64,000 bases of DNA, from contig CANLVG010000009.1 in assembly GCA_947494565.1 (NCBI GenBank), forward strand, positions 1-64,000. Direction: 5' to 3'. Shown piece after piece: positions 27,457 to 35,595 of the stretch. The notes under the pieces are model-generated. The model was not told where the DNA came from and ran no database searches. It worked only from the letters and a program-made list of their open reading frames with translations. Source of the DNA: an uncultured Flavobacteriaceae bacterium. GTDB taxonomy: Bacteria > Bacteroidota > Bacteroidia > Flavobacteriales > Flavobacteriaceae. Position 1 is the first letter of the stretch. Every line of letters starts with the position of its first letter. The position numbers were made by a program, and so were the translations under genes.

Positions 27457-27850
27457 AGAGTTAGATGATTTTATCAGGAAGTCTGTTAAGGAATTAGGGT
27501 TTGAACAGCCCCCCTCGAACTTTACCGACGCGGTTTTATCTAAAATCAATGCAAGCGCTCAGCAATTGCCCACAACGGTGTACCAACCTGTGCTATCCAA
27601 AAAAGCTTGGGCAGGTATCTTGATTATGGTGGCCTTTGTATTTTCATATCTCATTTTTCTCGACCCAGAACTCGAAGTTGGGTGGTTGTCACGCCTGAAT
27701 ACCCTCACCGCTTTTGATTGGTCAGGTAATTTGCCTGATATTAGGATATCGAACACTTTTGTTTATGGCACGCTCATAGGTGCTTTTTTTGTAGTAGTGC
27801 AAGTCTTTATGATCAAGCACTTTTTTGATCGGCGTTACGAACTGAGTTAA
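27443..27850 (+). CDS. Small membrane protein, probable anti-sigma factor
   Basis: A 135-residue protein with a 50-residue acidic cytosolic N-terminus (ENKELDDFIRKSVKELGFEQ) and two membrane segments at about 53-72 and 107-128. It begins inside the sigma gene (14-base overlap), so expression is coupled. Placement and topology fit a membrane-bound partner that holds the sigma factor inactive, but I see no zinc-type HxxxCxxC anti-sigma motif, so the role is inferred from context only. Confidence 0.75.
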   Translation: MEENKELDDFIRKSVKELGFEQPPSNFTDAVLSKINASAQQLPTTVYQPVLSKKAWAGILIMVAFVFSYLIFLDPELEVGWLSRLNTLTAFDWSGNLPDIRISNTFVYGTLIGAFFVVVQVFMIKHFFDRRYELS

Positions 27851-27969
27851 TATATCTATTCCGTTTCAGTACCTCTAACGAGCACCATACGAACTATGGG
27901 AGTTGTCATAAAACCAACATGCTCTTTCTGAATTTGTATCCGGTAACCTGGGCAACGGCTTATGGGTGG

Positions 27970-28001
27970 TTGGTGTGCAGCCAGGTCTTATTCTACCTTC
28001 G
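27970..28001 (+). promoter_or_regulatory. Probable promoter of the symporter-inositol oxygenase genes
   Basis: TTG (27970-27972), 21-base spacer, TACCTTCG (27994-28001), one mismatch to TAnnTTTG. It lies 27 bases before the ATG at 28029. Confidence 0.45.
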
Positions 28002-28028
28002 CACGTAAAATATGCGTATTTTCAGGCC

Positions 28029-29627
28029 ATGGCTTTACTCACCTTCCTTCTGTTTACCGGTTTTGTGGCTTTTTACGCCACTTGGAAATTGCGTCAAGAT
28101 CGACTTGATACCAAAGATGGCTACTTTTTAGGAGGGCGTTCATTGACTGGCATTGTTATCGCCGGGTCGCTCCTTTTGACAAACATTTCTACTGAACATT
28201 TGGTCGGTATGAACGGATCAGCGTACCGCAATGGCGCCATTATCGTGGCTTGGGAAGTTACTTCGGCCTTGGCGTTGGTTATCGGGGCTTTGTACTTTGC
28301 GCCGAAATACTTGAAAATGGGACTTACGACCATACCCGAATTTTTAGAGAAAAGATTCGACGGGGTGACCCGCACGTTGGTCGCTTTGTTATTGATTATC
28401 TCATTTGTTGCTACCTTGTTGCCTATCGTCTTATATACCGGGGCATTGAATATAGAAGCGATTTTCGAAATCTCCGACGTATTGAACGTTACCCAAAAAC
28501 AAGGTATCTGGATTACTATTCTGATAGTAGGAAGCATCGGTGCCGTTTATGCAATCTTTGGGGGATTGAAAATGGTAGCCTATACGGATACCATAAATGG
28601 TTTTGGACTGTTGGTGGCGGGCCTGTTGGTTCCCATTTTGGCCCTATTGAGTATTGGTGATGGCGATCCGTGGGAAGGCTTAGGACTGGTTTTTGAAAAG
28701 AGCCCTGAAAAGTTCAACGTGGTCAGCACTGAAGCCGGAGTAGGAGATGGGGCACGTTCGGCCATTCTACCCTTTGAGGTCTTGTTTACCGGTCTTATGA
28801 TCAACCAGATTTATTTCTGGACCATGCACCAGTCCATTATTCAACGTGTGTTGGGCGCCGTTAATTTGAAAGAGGCACAAAAAGGATTGTTGTTTACGGG
28901 CTTATTGAAAATATTGATTCCCTTGGTTATCGTACTTCCAGGCCTTATAGGATTCTATTATTTTGGTGATAGTCTTTACGACTCCCCGGATACGGTCTAT
29001 CCATTATTGGTCAAAAAAGTATTACCGTTATGGCTCACCGGGTTTTTCGTGGCCGTAATGATGGGTGCGATACTGAGTACTTTTAACAGTGCGCTCAATA
29101 GTGCCGCTACAGTCTTTAGTTTGGGTATTTTCAGGAGGTATATCTCAAAGACCGCTACCGATGGGCAAGTAGTACGTATTGGAAAGTGGACCTCTGCCTT
29201 GTTGGCCGTTTTGGCGATAGGTATCGCTCCTTTTGTTGCGAACGCCCCAGAAGGTCTGTATCAACTACTACAACAATTGAACGGAATCTTTTTTATACCG
29301 ATCGCTAGTGTGATTATCGCCGGTTTTCTTTTCCCCAAAGTATCGGCATCCGGGGCAAAGACCGGTTTGGTGTTTGGGCTTTTATTCTATGTCTTGATGT
29401 ACTATGTGCTTCAAGTCGATTTACATTTTGTGCATATTTGGGGAATGGAGTTTGTACTCAACATTGGTATCATGCATATCGCCTCGCTTATTTGGCCTTC
29501 GAAGCATACTTTTGAAATGAAGGATGTAGGAGTTTTGGATTTGCGCCCTTGGAAATACGCTAAGCCCTTCAGCTTGTTTTTGGTTGTGGTAACCGTAATT
29601 TTGTACCTTGTACTAGGTAATGTATGA
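28029..29627 (+). CDS. Sodium/solute symporter (SSS family, SGLT/inositol-like)
   Basis: A 532-residue inner-membrane transporter with about 13-14 helices. GYFLGGRSLTG, STEHLVGMNGSAYRNG, TTIPEFLEKRFD and TILSTFNSALNSAATVF-type segments place it in the sodium/glucose-inositol branch (vSGLT-like) of the solute:sodium symporters. Start: the frame extends to a GTG at 27966, but a promoter lies within that extension; ATG at 28029 gives MALLTFLLFTGF. The myo-inositol oxygenase gene follows after 88 bases on the same strand, so inositol or a related polyol is the best guess for the substrate. Confidence 0.9.
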   Translation: MALLTFLLFTGFVAFYATWKLRQDRLDTKDGYFLGGRSLTGIVIAGSLLLTNISTEHLVGMNGSAYRNGAIIVAWEVTSALALVIGALYFAPKYLKMGLTTIPEFLEKRFDGVTRTLVALLLIISFVATLLPIVLYTGALNIEAIFEISDVLNVTQKQGIWITILIVGSIGAVYAIFGGLKMVAYTDTINGFGLLVAGLLVPILALLSIGDGDPWEGLGLVFEKSPEKFNVVSTEAGVGDGARSAILPFEVLFTGLMINQIYFWTMHQSIIQRVLGAVNLKEAQKGLLFTGLLKILIPLVIVLPGLIGFYYFGDSLYDSPDTVYPLLVKKVLPLWLTGFFVAVMMGAILSTFNSALNSAATVFSLGIFRRYISKTATDGQVVRIGKWTSALLAVLAIGIAPFVANAPEGLYQLLQQLNGIFFIPIASVIIAGFLFPKVSASGAKTGLVFGLLFYVLMYYVLQVDLHFVHIWGMEFVLNIGIMHIASLIWPSKHTFEMKDVGVLDLRPWKYAKPFSLFLVVVTVILYLVLGNV

Positions 29628-29715
29628 GGACGGCACAAAACTTGAATCAATAGCCTTTATGTCATAGCGGTATCCTCGAAATTGAGAAGAATATTAAATT
29701 TTAATCCTCTTTGTC

Positions 29716-30528
29716 ATGGAAGGAAAAATTTTTAGAGACTACGAAGCGCCGGACGTTTCCATAGCGGTGAAGGAACACTATCGAAAAATGCGATCGAATC
29801 AGACCTTCGATTATGTTCAAAACATGCATAAGAAATACCTGAAGTTCGATAAACCTATGGATTTATGGGATGCTATGCGGCATTTGAACCGCCTTATAGA
29901 TGTGAGTGATCCTGATTTGGATTTACCGAATGTTCAGCACCTCATACAGAGTGCTGAGGCGATTCGGGCAGAAGGGCGCCCAGACTGGATGCAACTTACC
30001 GGACTCATACATGACCTCGGTAAAGTAATGTTCCTGTGGGGGAGTGATGAAGATGGAACGAGCCAGGCCGAACAATGGGGAATGGTAGGCGACGTATTCA
30101 TTGTTGGCTGTGCCCTGCCGGATTCGTGTGTGTATCCTGAATTCAATGAATTGAATCCGGATATGCAAAATGAGACCTACAATACAAAGACCGGAATTTA
30201 CGAAGAAGGCTGCGGCATCGACAATGTCGATTTAGCATGGGGCCATGATGAATACCTCTATCAGGTGTTGAACAATCATAAGGACAATCGACTTCCAGAA
30301 GCGGCCATGGTAATGATCAGATACCACTCCTTTTACCCATGGCACACCGGAGGCAGTTATACAGAATTGCTCAATGAGAAAGATTATGAATATTTAGAAC
30401 TGATCAAAGACTTCAATACCTATGATTTATATACCAAGAGTCAGAAAATATATGATTTAGAGGATGTTTTGGGATATTATCGGCCTATCGCCGAGAAATA
30501 TTTGGGCAAAGGCCCGATTTATTGGTAA
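29716..30528 (+). CDS. myo-Inositol oxygenase (MIOX)
   Basis: Non-haem di-iron enzyme that cleaves myo-inositol to D-glucuronate with O2. The 270-residue protein aligns along its whole length with the animal/plant enzyme. The iron ligands are conserved: H75 (VQHLIQSAE), H99-D100 (LIHDLGKVM), H177 (WGHDEYLYQV), H204 (RYHSFYPWHTGG) and D237 (YDLYTK). The motifs VGDVFIVGC and TGIYEEGCGID also match. An SSS symporter precedes it by 88 bases and may import the substrate; no glucuronate isomerase or lyase genes are in the window. Bacterial MIOX genes are not common; this suggests import of a eukaryote-derived or acquired pathway (inference). Confidence 0.95.
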   Translation: MEGKIFRDYEAPDVSIAVKEHYRKMRSNQTFDYVQNMHKKYLKFDKPMDLWDAMRHLNRLIDVSDPDLDLPNVQHLIQSAEAIRAEGRPDWMQLTGLIHDLGKVMFLWGSDEDGTSQAEQWGMVGDVFIVGCALPDSCVYPEFNELNPDMQNETYNTKTGIYEEGCGIDNVDLAWGHDEYLYQVLNNHKDNRLPEAAMVMIRYHSFYPWHTGGSYTELLNEKDYEYLELIKDFNTYDLYTKSQKIYDLEDVLGYYRPIAEKYLGKGPIYW

Positions 30529-30610
30529 CCTCCAGCACTACCTGCGCTCTTGGTTATTCAATGCTTCCAATTATCGTAGGGTCGGTTCTTAGTTTAAAAT
30601 CCAGATTTAT

Positions 30611-30632
30611 ACCTGCCTGCAGTCAGGTAGGT
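30611..30632. repeat. Imperfect palindrome in intergenic region
   Basis: ACCTGCCTG (30611-30619), CAGT, CAGGTAGGT (30624-30632): 8 of 9 arm positions pair. It sits in the 243-base space between the convergent inositol oxygenase and oxidoreductase genes. It may be a copy of a dispersed palindromic repeat; no second copy was found in the window. The rest of 30529-30771 shows nothing. Confidence 0.4.
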
Positions 30633-30771
30633 CGCTTCGAGGCCTGTTGGCCGGTCAGTAAGACGAACATCGGTTCGGGCAAGTTATTCTCCTTCGAATG
30701 CCCCGAGAGTCTACTTTAGTTGGCACCCAGATTTGCTTCGAAGTTGTTTGCCAAAGGACTAGGCTACAACC

Positions 30772-31902
30772 CTAGCTTAAAAAAATCTTTTTGCCCGTTT
30801 CCGCTGCCGTGTAAATGGCTTCCAAAATCTTCATATCCTTCTTGCCCTCAATTCCTGAAATATGTTCGGGGAGTTGTTTTCCCGCTAAAATGACCTTGGC
30901 GATCCCGTCCATTTGGGCGGCCTGTTGATTGATGACCGGAAAGTCGAATTCCCCATGACTTGACCTTCCACGAAATGGACCGTAACTGACCGCGGGGCTG
31001 AGCTCAAAAAATCCCTTTTCCGCAGATGCAAAAAAACGATCCACTCCAGAACTATTTGTACTGGTAGAGGTAGCCATAGCACCGCTGGCAAAGTATAGCT
31101 GCCAAGTGATTGACTCCTCGACTTCAGTGTAGAGTTCTGGTTTTGTTACCGGCCCGAACTGGGCCGTAACGGCAATGGGTTCTTCGCCCAGTACATAACG
31201 GCTGGCTTGCACGCAGTATACCCCCAGATTCATCAAAGGACCGCCACCTGACAAGTTTTTTTTCAAATGCCAATCATTTGGGTCGATGTCATCAATTGAA
31301 TACCCTAATGACACTTCGATAAGGCGCACTTGTCCGAATACCTTTCGTTGTCCTAGGCGTTTAATTTCCAAGTGATTGGGTTCATAGTGTAAGCGATATC
31401 CGACTGCTAGTTGCACCCCTGCCTTCTGACAAGCAGTAATCATTTCTTCGCAATCTTTTTCGGTGAAGGCCATGGGTTTTTCAACAATGACATGCTTGCC
31501 TGCCGCTGCTGCACGTAGCGTAAACTCTTTATGCATGCCATTGGGCAATACCACATATACCAAATCGATATCTGGATTGTCTTTGAGGGTATCGAAATTC
31601 CCATAATCATAAATATTGGCATCAGGAATTGCATAACGCCGCTTCCAATCTACCGCTTTCGAAGGGGTACCTGTAATGATACCCGCTAAATTACAATATT
31701 CGGTATCGACAAAGCTACGGGCCAAAAGAGTAGCGTATCGCCCTAAACCGCACAAGGCGATATTTAATTTTTTCCTGTCTGTTCTGCCAATTTTCTCGTT
31801 TAAATCCTGGAAGGAGGAAAGTACTGGTAAAATGGCGGTAGAGCCAATGCCTAAACTGAGGTTCTTTACAAAGGACCTTCTTGATTTATGTTGTTGTGTC
31901 AT
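30772..31902 (-). CDS. Tat-exported Gfo/Idh/MocA family oxidoreductase
   Basis: A 376-residue NAD(P)-dependent oxidoreductase. The twin-arginine signal SRRSFVKN at residues 7-14 is followed by a hydrophobic stretch, so export to the periplasm is expected. Rossmann fold at about 46-160 with ALCGLGRYATLLA as a GxGxxA variant and VYVVLPNGMHKE then HVIVEKPMAFTEKD, the conserved catalytic Lys-Pro motif. The C-terminal domain has MNLGVYCVQ. Family members act on sugars, inositol and glycosides. It is convergent with inositol oxygenase and follows a small secreted protein by 10 bases. A role in polyol or sugar oxidation is inferred. Confidence 0.9.
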   Translation of the reverse strand: MTQQHKSRRSFVKNLSLGIGSTAILPVLSSFQDLNEKIGRTDRKKLNIALCGLGRYATLLARSFVDTEYCNLAGIITGTPSKAVDWKRRYAIPDANIYDYGNFDTLKDNPDIDLVYVVLPNGMHKEFTLRAAAAGKHVIVEKPMAFTEKDCEEMITACQKAGVQLAVGYRLHYEPNHLEIKRLGQRKVFGQVRLIEVSLGYSIDDIDPNDWHLKKNLSGGGPLMNLGVYCVQASRYVLGEEPIAVTAQFGPVTKPELYTEVEESITWQLYFASGAMATSTSTNSSGVDRFFASAEKGFFELSPAVSYGPFRGRSSHGEFDFPVINQQAAQMDGIAKVILAGKQLPEHISGIEGKKDMKILEAIYTAAETGKKIFLS

Positions 31903-31912
31903 TCTATTTGGA

Positions 31913-32311
31913 TTAAAAAACTTGGGTGGCCAGTTTACTAAAAAGTACTTTTCGAAATTCGCCCGGTTTTTTTCCGTTCATTAGATGGAGGGGTCCCTTT
32001 TCGGCGATCAAGACATCAAAACGTTCTTCGGAACGTTCATATTCCTTTTGGTTTTTATAGGTGGTAATCAATAGAAGTTCAAAGGGTTCGCCTTCGCCTC
32101 TTGGGGTTTCCAACAGTTGATACGAATGAATGAATCCTTTTTCCAACGCATTTTCCCGAAGTACTTTCCAATTGTTAACATAATAAAATAGCGCCTCGGC
32201 CTTATTGCCATTTAGAACCTGTACAAAATCCATAGTCGAAACTTTAGGATCTTCCTGCGCCAGTCCGACCGCCATGGCACTAAGTAATGTAAATAGTAAT
32301 ACCGTTCTCAT
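31913..32311 (-). CDS. Small secreted protein of unknown function
   Basis: A 132-residue exported protein: signal peptide ending AVGLAQ. The mature part is a single small alpha/beta domain (LFYYVNNWKVLRENALEKGF, FELLLITTYKNQKEYERSEE) that looks like a dimeric ferredoxin-like (NIPSNAP/EthD-type) fold; this is by eye only. It lies 10 bases upstream of the Gfo/Idh/MocA gene on the same strand and is almost certainly co-transcribed. Confidence 0.8.
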   Translation of the reverse strand: MRTVLLFTLLSAMAVGLAQEDPKVSTMDFVQVLNGNKAEALFYYVNNWKVLRENALEKGFIHSYQLLETPRGEGEPFELLLITTYKNQKEYERSEERFDVLIAEKGPLHLMNGKKPGEFRKVLFSKLATQVF

Positions 32312-32666
32312 GTTTTTCGTTTTAAGTGATGAATTTGAAAATTGATGAGCTTCAAATTAAGGGAAGTTTTGCTCTGTTTAAGATTTTTAGCATCTTTTTA
32401 ACGTATTCAGTATCAGATAGGTGCAATCCAAAAGCGATTAAAGCTCATCGGTGAATGATTGAGCGACCATGTGAGCTGCACCGTAGGGTTGAGTTGCTTG
32501 TATGATGTTCAGTGCTATTGACAGTGTGGCCAAAGCTAGTTCTTTTTTGTAATGAGGAGGTGACATGAGTTTTGTACCTAGCGGACGACAGTGATCTGGG
32601 TACTATAACGCAAAAACCGCTTTAGGTCAATACTCAAAGCGGTTTTTCAATTATTTCAATGCGAGT
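32312..32666. other. Intergenic region of 355 bases
   Basis: Holds the upstream region of the minus-strand secreted-protein gene (a TAATTTG near-match to the -7 box at about 32356-32362, minus strand) and the htpG terminator at 32612-32647. The stretch 32410-32600 has no convincing frame, RNA or repeat. Confidence 0.5.
32612..32647 (-). terminator. Rho-independent terminator of htpG
   Basis: AAAAACCGCTTT (32612-32623) and AAAGCGGTTTTT (32636-32647) form a perfect 12-bp stem with a 12-base loop, 20 bases past the htpG stop. Symmetric, so it can act in both directions. Confidence 0.85.
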
Positions 32667-34553
32667 CTACTTCACCATTTCGTAACTACGCTTGATAAAG
32701 GCGGTCAATTCCTCGCCCTTTAAGAGTCCTTTTGACAATCGTGCCAAGTCGATACTTTGGTTGATGAGTCGTTCGCGCTTTTTAGCGGTTTTTGTGTTCA
32801 AGATTTCGCCCACAAGCTCGTGATTCGTATTCACGATCAGGTTATACATTTCGGGCATACCTCCCATACCGAACATACCACCACCTCCGGTCTGTTGCAT
32901 TTCTTTCATACGGCGCATAAATTCAGGTTCGGTAATGATAAAGGGCGAAGCTGTACTATCCATCGCTTCAAGCTGAACCGTATACTTCTTATCTTCAATA
33001 ACCTCTTCTAAATTGGTCTTCAATTTCTCTTTTTCCTCATCCGAAAGTTTGGAAATCTGAGTATCCTCTTTTTTGATGAGGTTATCCAAATGGTCTGCAT
33101 CCACTCGCGCAAAGGAGATATTCTCTTTCGAGGTTTCCAACTTCTGCATCAAGTGACCGATTATAGGTGAATCCATCAACAAGACCTCATATCCTTTACC
33201 TTTAGCGGCCTCGATATAACTATGCTGCGCCTCTTTGTCCGATGCATACAAAATGACCAGTTTGTCGTCTTTGTCGGTTTGGGCGTCCTTGATTTTTTCT
33301 TGAAGTTCTTCAAAAGTATAGTAACTTCCGTCGACGGTAGGGTAGAGGGCGAACTTATCTGCCTTGTCGAAGAATTTTTCTTCTGAAAGCATTCCATATT
33401 CGATAACGATTTTGATGTCGTTCCATTTCGACTCGAAATCTTCTCTATTATTCTTAAATAGGGAATTGAGCTTGTCCGCAACTTTCCTTGAGATATAGGA
33501 AGAGATTTTCTTAACGGCGCCATCGGCCTGAAGATATGATCTTGATACATTCAATGGAATATCAGGTGAATCGATAACCCCGCGAAGCATTGTCAAAAAC
33601 TCAGGAACGATACCTTCGACATTATCGGTAACGAAGACTTGATTCTGATACAGTTGAATTCGATCTTTCTGTATGTTCAGGTCATTGGTCAACTTCGGGA
33701 AATAAAGAATACCGGTCAGGTTGAAGGGGTAGTCCACATTCAGGTGAATATGGAACAACGGCTCCTCGAACTGCATGGGATATAATTCGCGATAGAACGC
33801 CTTGTAGTCTGTATCCTCTAGGTCTTTGGGTTGCTTGGTCCACGCTGGGTTTGGATTATTAATGATATTGTCAACCTCTTTTGTGGGTGCGGGATCTTCC
33901 TCCTTAGCTCCTTCCGGTTTAGGAAGTGTTTCTGTTTTGGTACCGAATTTAATTGCAATAGGCATGAACTTATTGTACTTACCCAAGAGTTCGCTAATTC
34001 GATTTTCTTCCAAAAACTCTTTCGAGTCCTCCGCAATGTGCAGGATAATCTCAGTACCATGATCTTCTTTCTTTCCTTTCTTTAGGCTAAAATTCGGTGA
34101 ACCATCACAAGACCAATGAGCTGCGGGTTCGTCCTTATGGCTCTTCGTGATGATTTCTACTTTCTCGGCGACCATGAAGGAAGAATAGAAGCCTAGACCA
34201 AAATGTCCGATAATGCCAGCATCTTTAGCGGTATCATCATATTTGTTCAAGAATTCCTCAGCACCTGAAAATGCAAGTTCATTTATGTATTTCTTGACCT
34301 CATCTTCGGTCATACCGATACCTTGATCGATAATGTGAAGTTTTTTACCTTCTTTGTCTATTTTAACCTCGATTTGCGGATTCCCGAAGTCTACCTTGGC
34401 CTCACCGATTGATGTGAGGTGTTTTAACTTAAGTGTCGCATCAGTTGCATTGGATATTAATTCACGAAGAAAAATTTCGTGGTCACTGTAAAGAAATTTC
34501 TTGATGAGTGGAAAAATATTCTCCACTGAAACATTGATTTTACCTGTTGCCAT
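32667..34553 (-). CDS. htpG: Hsp90-type molecular chaperone HtpG
   Basis: Cytosolic ATP-dependent chaperone, 628 residues. The GHKL ATPase domain (1-215) has LRELISNATDATLK, IIDQGIGMT, GHFGLGFYSSFMVA and GTEIILH. The middle domain carries NVSRSYLQAD with the catalytic Arg. The C-terminal third has an unusual Gly/Met-rich insertion, GGGGMFGMGGMPEMYN near residue 555. ATG preceded by an A-rich stretch. Single gene with own terminator; no HrcA/CIRCE element seen upstream. Confidence 0.96.
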   Translation of the reverse strand: MATGKINVSVENIFPLIKKFLYSDHEIFLRELISNATDATLKLKHLTSIGEAKVDFGNPQIEVKIDKEGKKLHIIDQGIGMTEDEVKKYINELAFSGAEEFLNKYDDTAKDAGIIGHFGLGFYSSFMVAEKVEIITKSHKDEPAAHWSCDGSPNFSLKKGKKEDHGTEIILHIAEDSKEFLEENRISELLGKYNKFMPIAIKFGTKTETLPKPEGAKEEDPAPTKEVDNIINNPNPAWTKQPKDLEDTDYKAFYRELYPMQFEEPLFHIHLNVDYPFNLTGILYFPKLTNDLNIQKDRIQLYQNQVFVTDNVEGIVPEFLTMLRGVIDSPDIPLNVSRSYLQADGAVKKISSYISRKVADKLNSLFKNNREDFESKWNDIKIVIEYGMLSEEKFFDKADKFALYPTVDGSYYTFEELQEKIKDAQTDKDDKLVILYASDKEAQHSYIEAAKGKGYEVLLMDSPIIGHLMQKLETSKENISFARVDADHLDNLIKKEDTQISKLSDEEKEKLKTNLEEVIEDKKYTVQLEAMDSTASPFIITEPEFMRRMKEMQQTGGGGMFGMGGMPEMYNLIVNTNHELVGEILNTKTAKKRERLINQSIDLARLSKGLLKGEELTAFIKRSYEMVK

Positions 34554-34925
34554 AATTATATCATGTTAATTCACTTACCACTCTAAGGCGGCGGATTAGT
34601 ATTTGTTGAGTCACCTTAAGACAATGTCTCTATGAGCCTTCTATTGTCAAAAAAAGTACCATACCGATCAAGGCTGACAAACTGACATTTTAAGCGATTT
34701 AAATGGGTAGAATAAACTTTAACAAAACTTTTTGTTTAATTTTTATTTAAATAAGTTAAACAGAACTTATATTTACAGTGTTATAAATGTTTTGAAAAAG
34801 AAAATTTATTTACAAGTTTATTTATTGGTTAGGTTGTTTAAAAACGTGTTTTCAGCTTTGGAAGCACGTTTTTTAATGGAATCTAGAGAGGTGTTGTTGA
34901 TATCATAAACATAAAATAGAACAGT
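34554..34925. other. Divergent intergenic region of 372 bases with dyads
   Basis: Separates htpG from the TetR gene. The A/T-rich middle carries several inverted repeats (see 34721-34768). Elsewhere nothing gene-like was seen. Confidence 0.5.
34721..34768. promoter_or_regulatory. Cluster of dyad-symmetric sites upstream of the TetR gene
   Basis: AACAAAA-CT-TTTTGTT (34721-34736), the palindrome TTATTTAAATAA (34743-34754) and AAGTT-N6-AACTT (34753-34757/34764-34768) lie within 48 bases. Candidate TetR operators; a TATATTTA close to the -7 consensus starts at 34768. Confidence 0.4.
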
Positions 34926-35585
34926 ATGGCTGCAAAAACGAAAACAAAAAAAATAAGTGGTGAGGACATCATAGCGATTTATATGGAATATGTTCTAGAA
35001 CACGAAATGGTTCCGAAATCCATTTATAAATTCTGCAAGCATAACGGAATAGAAGAGCCCTCTTTTTATGATAACTTCGGTTCTATCTCCGGTATTCAAA
35101 AGGCAATATGGAATACTTTTTTCTCACATACCCAGCAATTAATCGAAAAAAACAAGGACTACGAGCAATTTTCCAATAAAGATAAGATGCTCACTTTTTT
35201 TTATTCCTTTTTCGAATTACTTGCGCTGAACAGAAGTTACGTCTTGTTTACATTGCACAATGACAAAAATGTCATGAAGAACATGGAGCAGTTGAAAGGA
35301 TTGCGTAAACAGGTCAAGACCTATGCCACTGGATTGATCAATGATGGGAATACGGGGAAAAACTTCAAATTTACCAAGCATAATCCCGGCCTGTTTTCCG
35401 AAGGAGCGTGGCTGCAGTTGTTATTCATCTTAAAATTTTGGATAGATGACGATTCTCCAGGTTTTGAGAAAACCGACATCGCCATAGAAAAATCGATCCA
35501 GACGGTTTTCGATGTTTTTGACAATACCCCTTTAGACAACATCATCGATTTCGGAAAGTTTCTGTTCAAAGAAAAACTAACCTGA
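34926..35585 (+). CDS. TetR family transcriptional regulator
   Basis: A 219-residue regulator. The N-terminal 60 residues form a divergent TetR helix-turn-helix (EDIIAIYMEYVLEHEMVPKS, IYKFCKHNGIEEPSFYDNFG, SISGIQKAIWNTFF); the aromatic-rich C-terminal domain binds an unknown ligand. A short Lys-rich N-terminus precedes it. It is 10 bases upstream of an ABC1/UbiB-type kinase gene and most likely controls it and itself. Start ATG at 34926. Confidence 0.87.
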   Translation: MAAKTKTKKISGEDIIAIYMEYVLEHEMVPKSIYKFCKHNGIEEPSFYDNFGSISGIQKAIWNTFFSHTQQLIEKNKDYEQFSNKDKMLTFFYSFFELLALNRSYVLFTLHNDKNVMKNMEQLKGLRKQVKTYATGLINDGNTGKNFKFTKHNPGLFSEGAWLQLLFILKFWIDDDSPGFEKTDIAIEKSIQTVFDVFDNTPLDNIIDFGKFLFKEKLT

Positions 35586-35595
35586 ATATTTGCCC

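Noticed and set aside
30522-30719. 65-codon plus-strand frame after the inositol oxygenase gene
   Set aside because: Overlaps the end of that gene, spans the palindrome, and the translation has no recognisable features.
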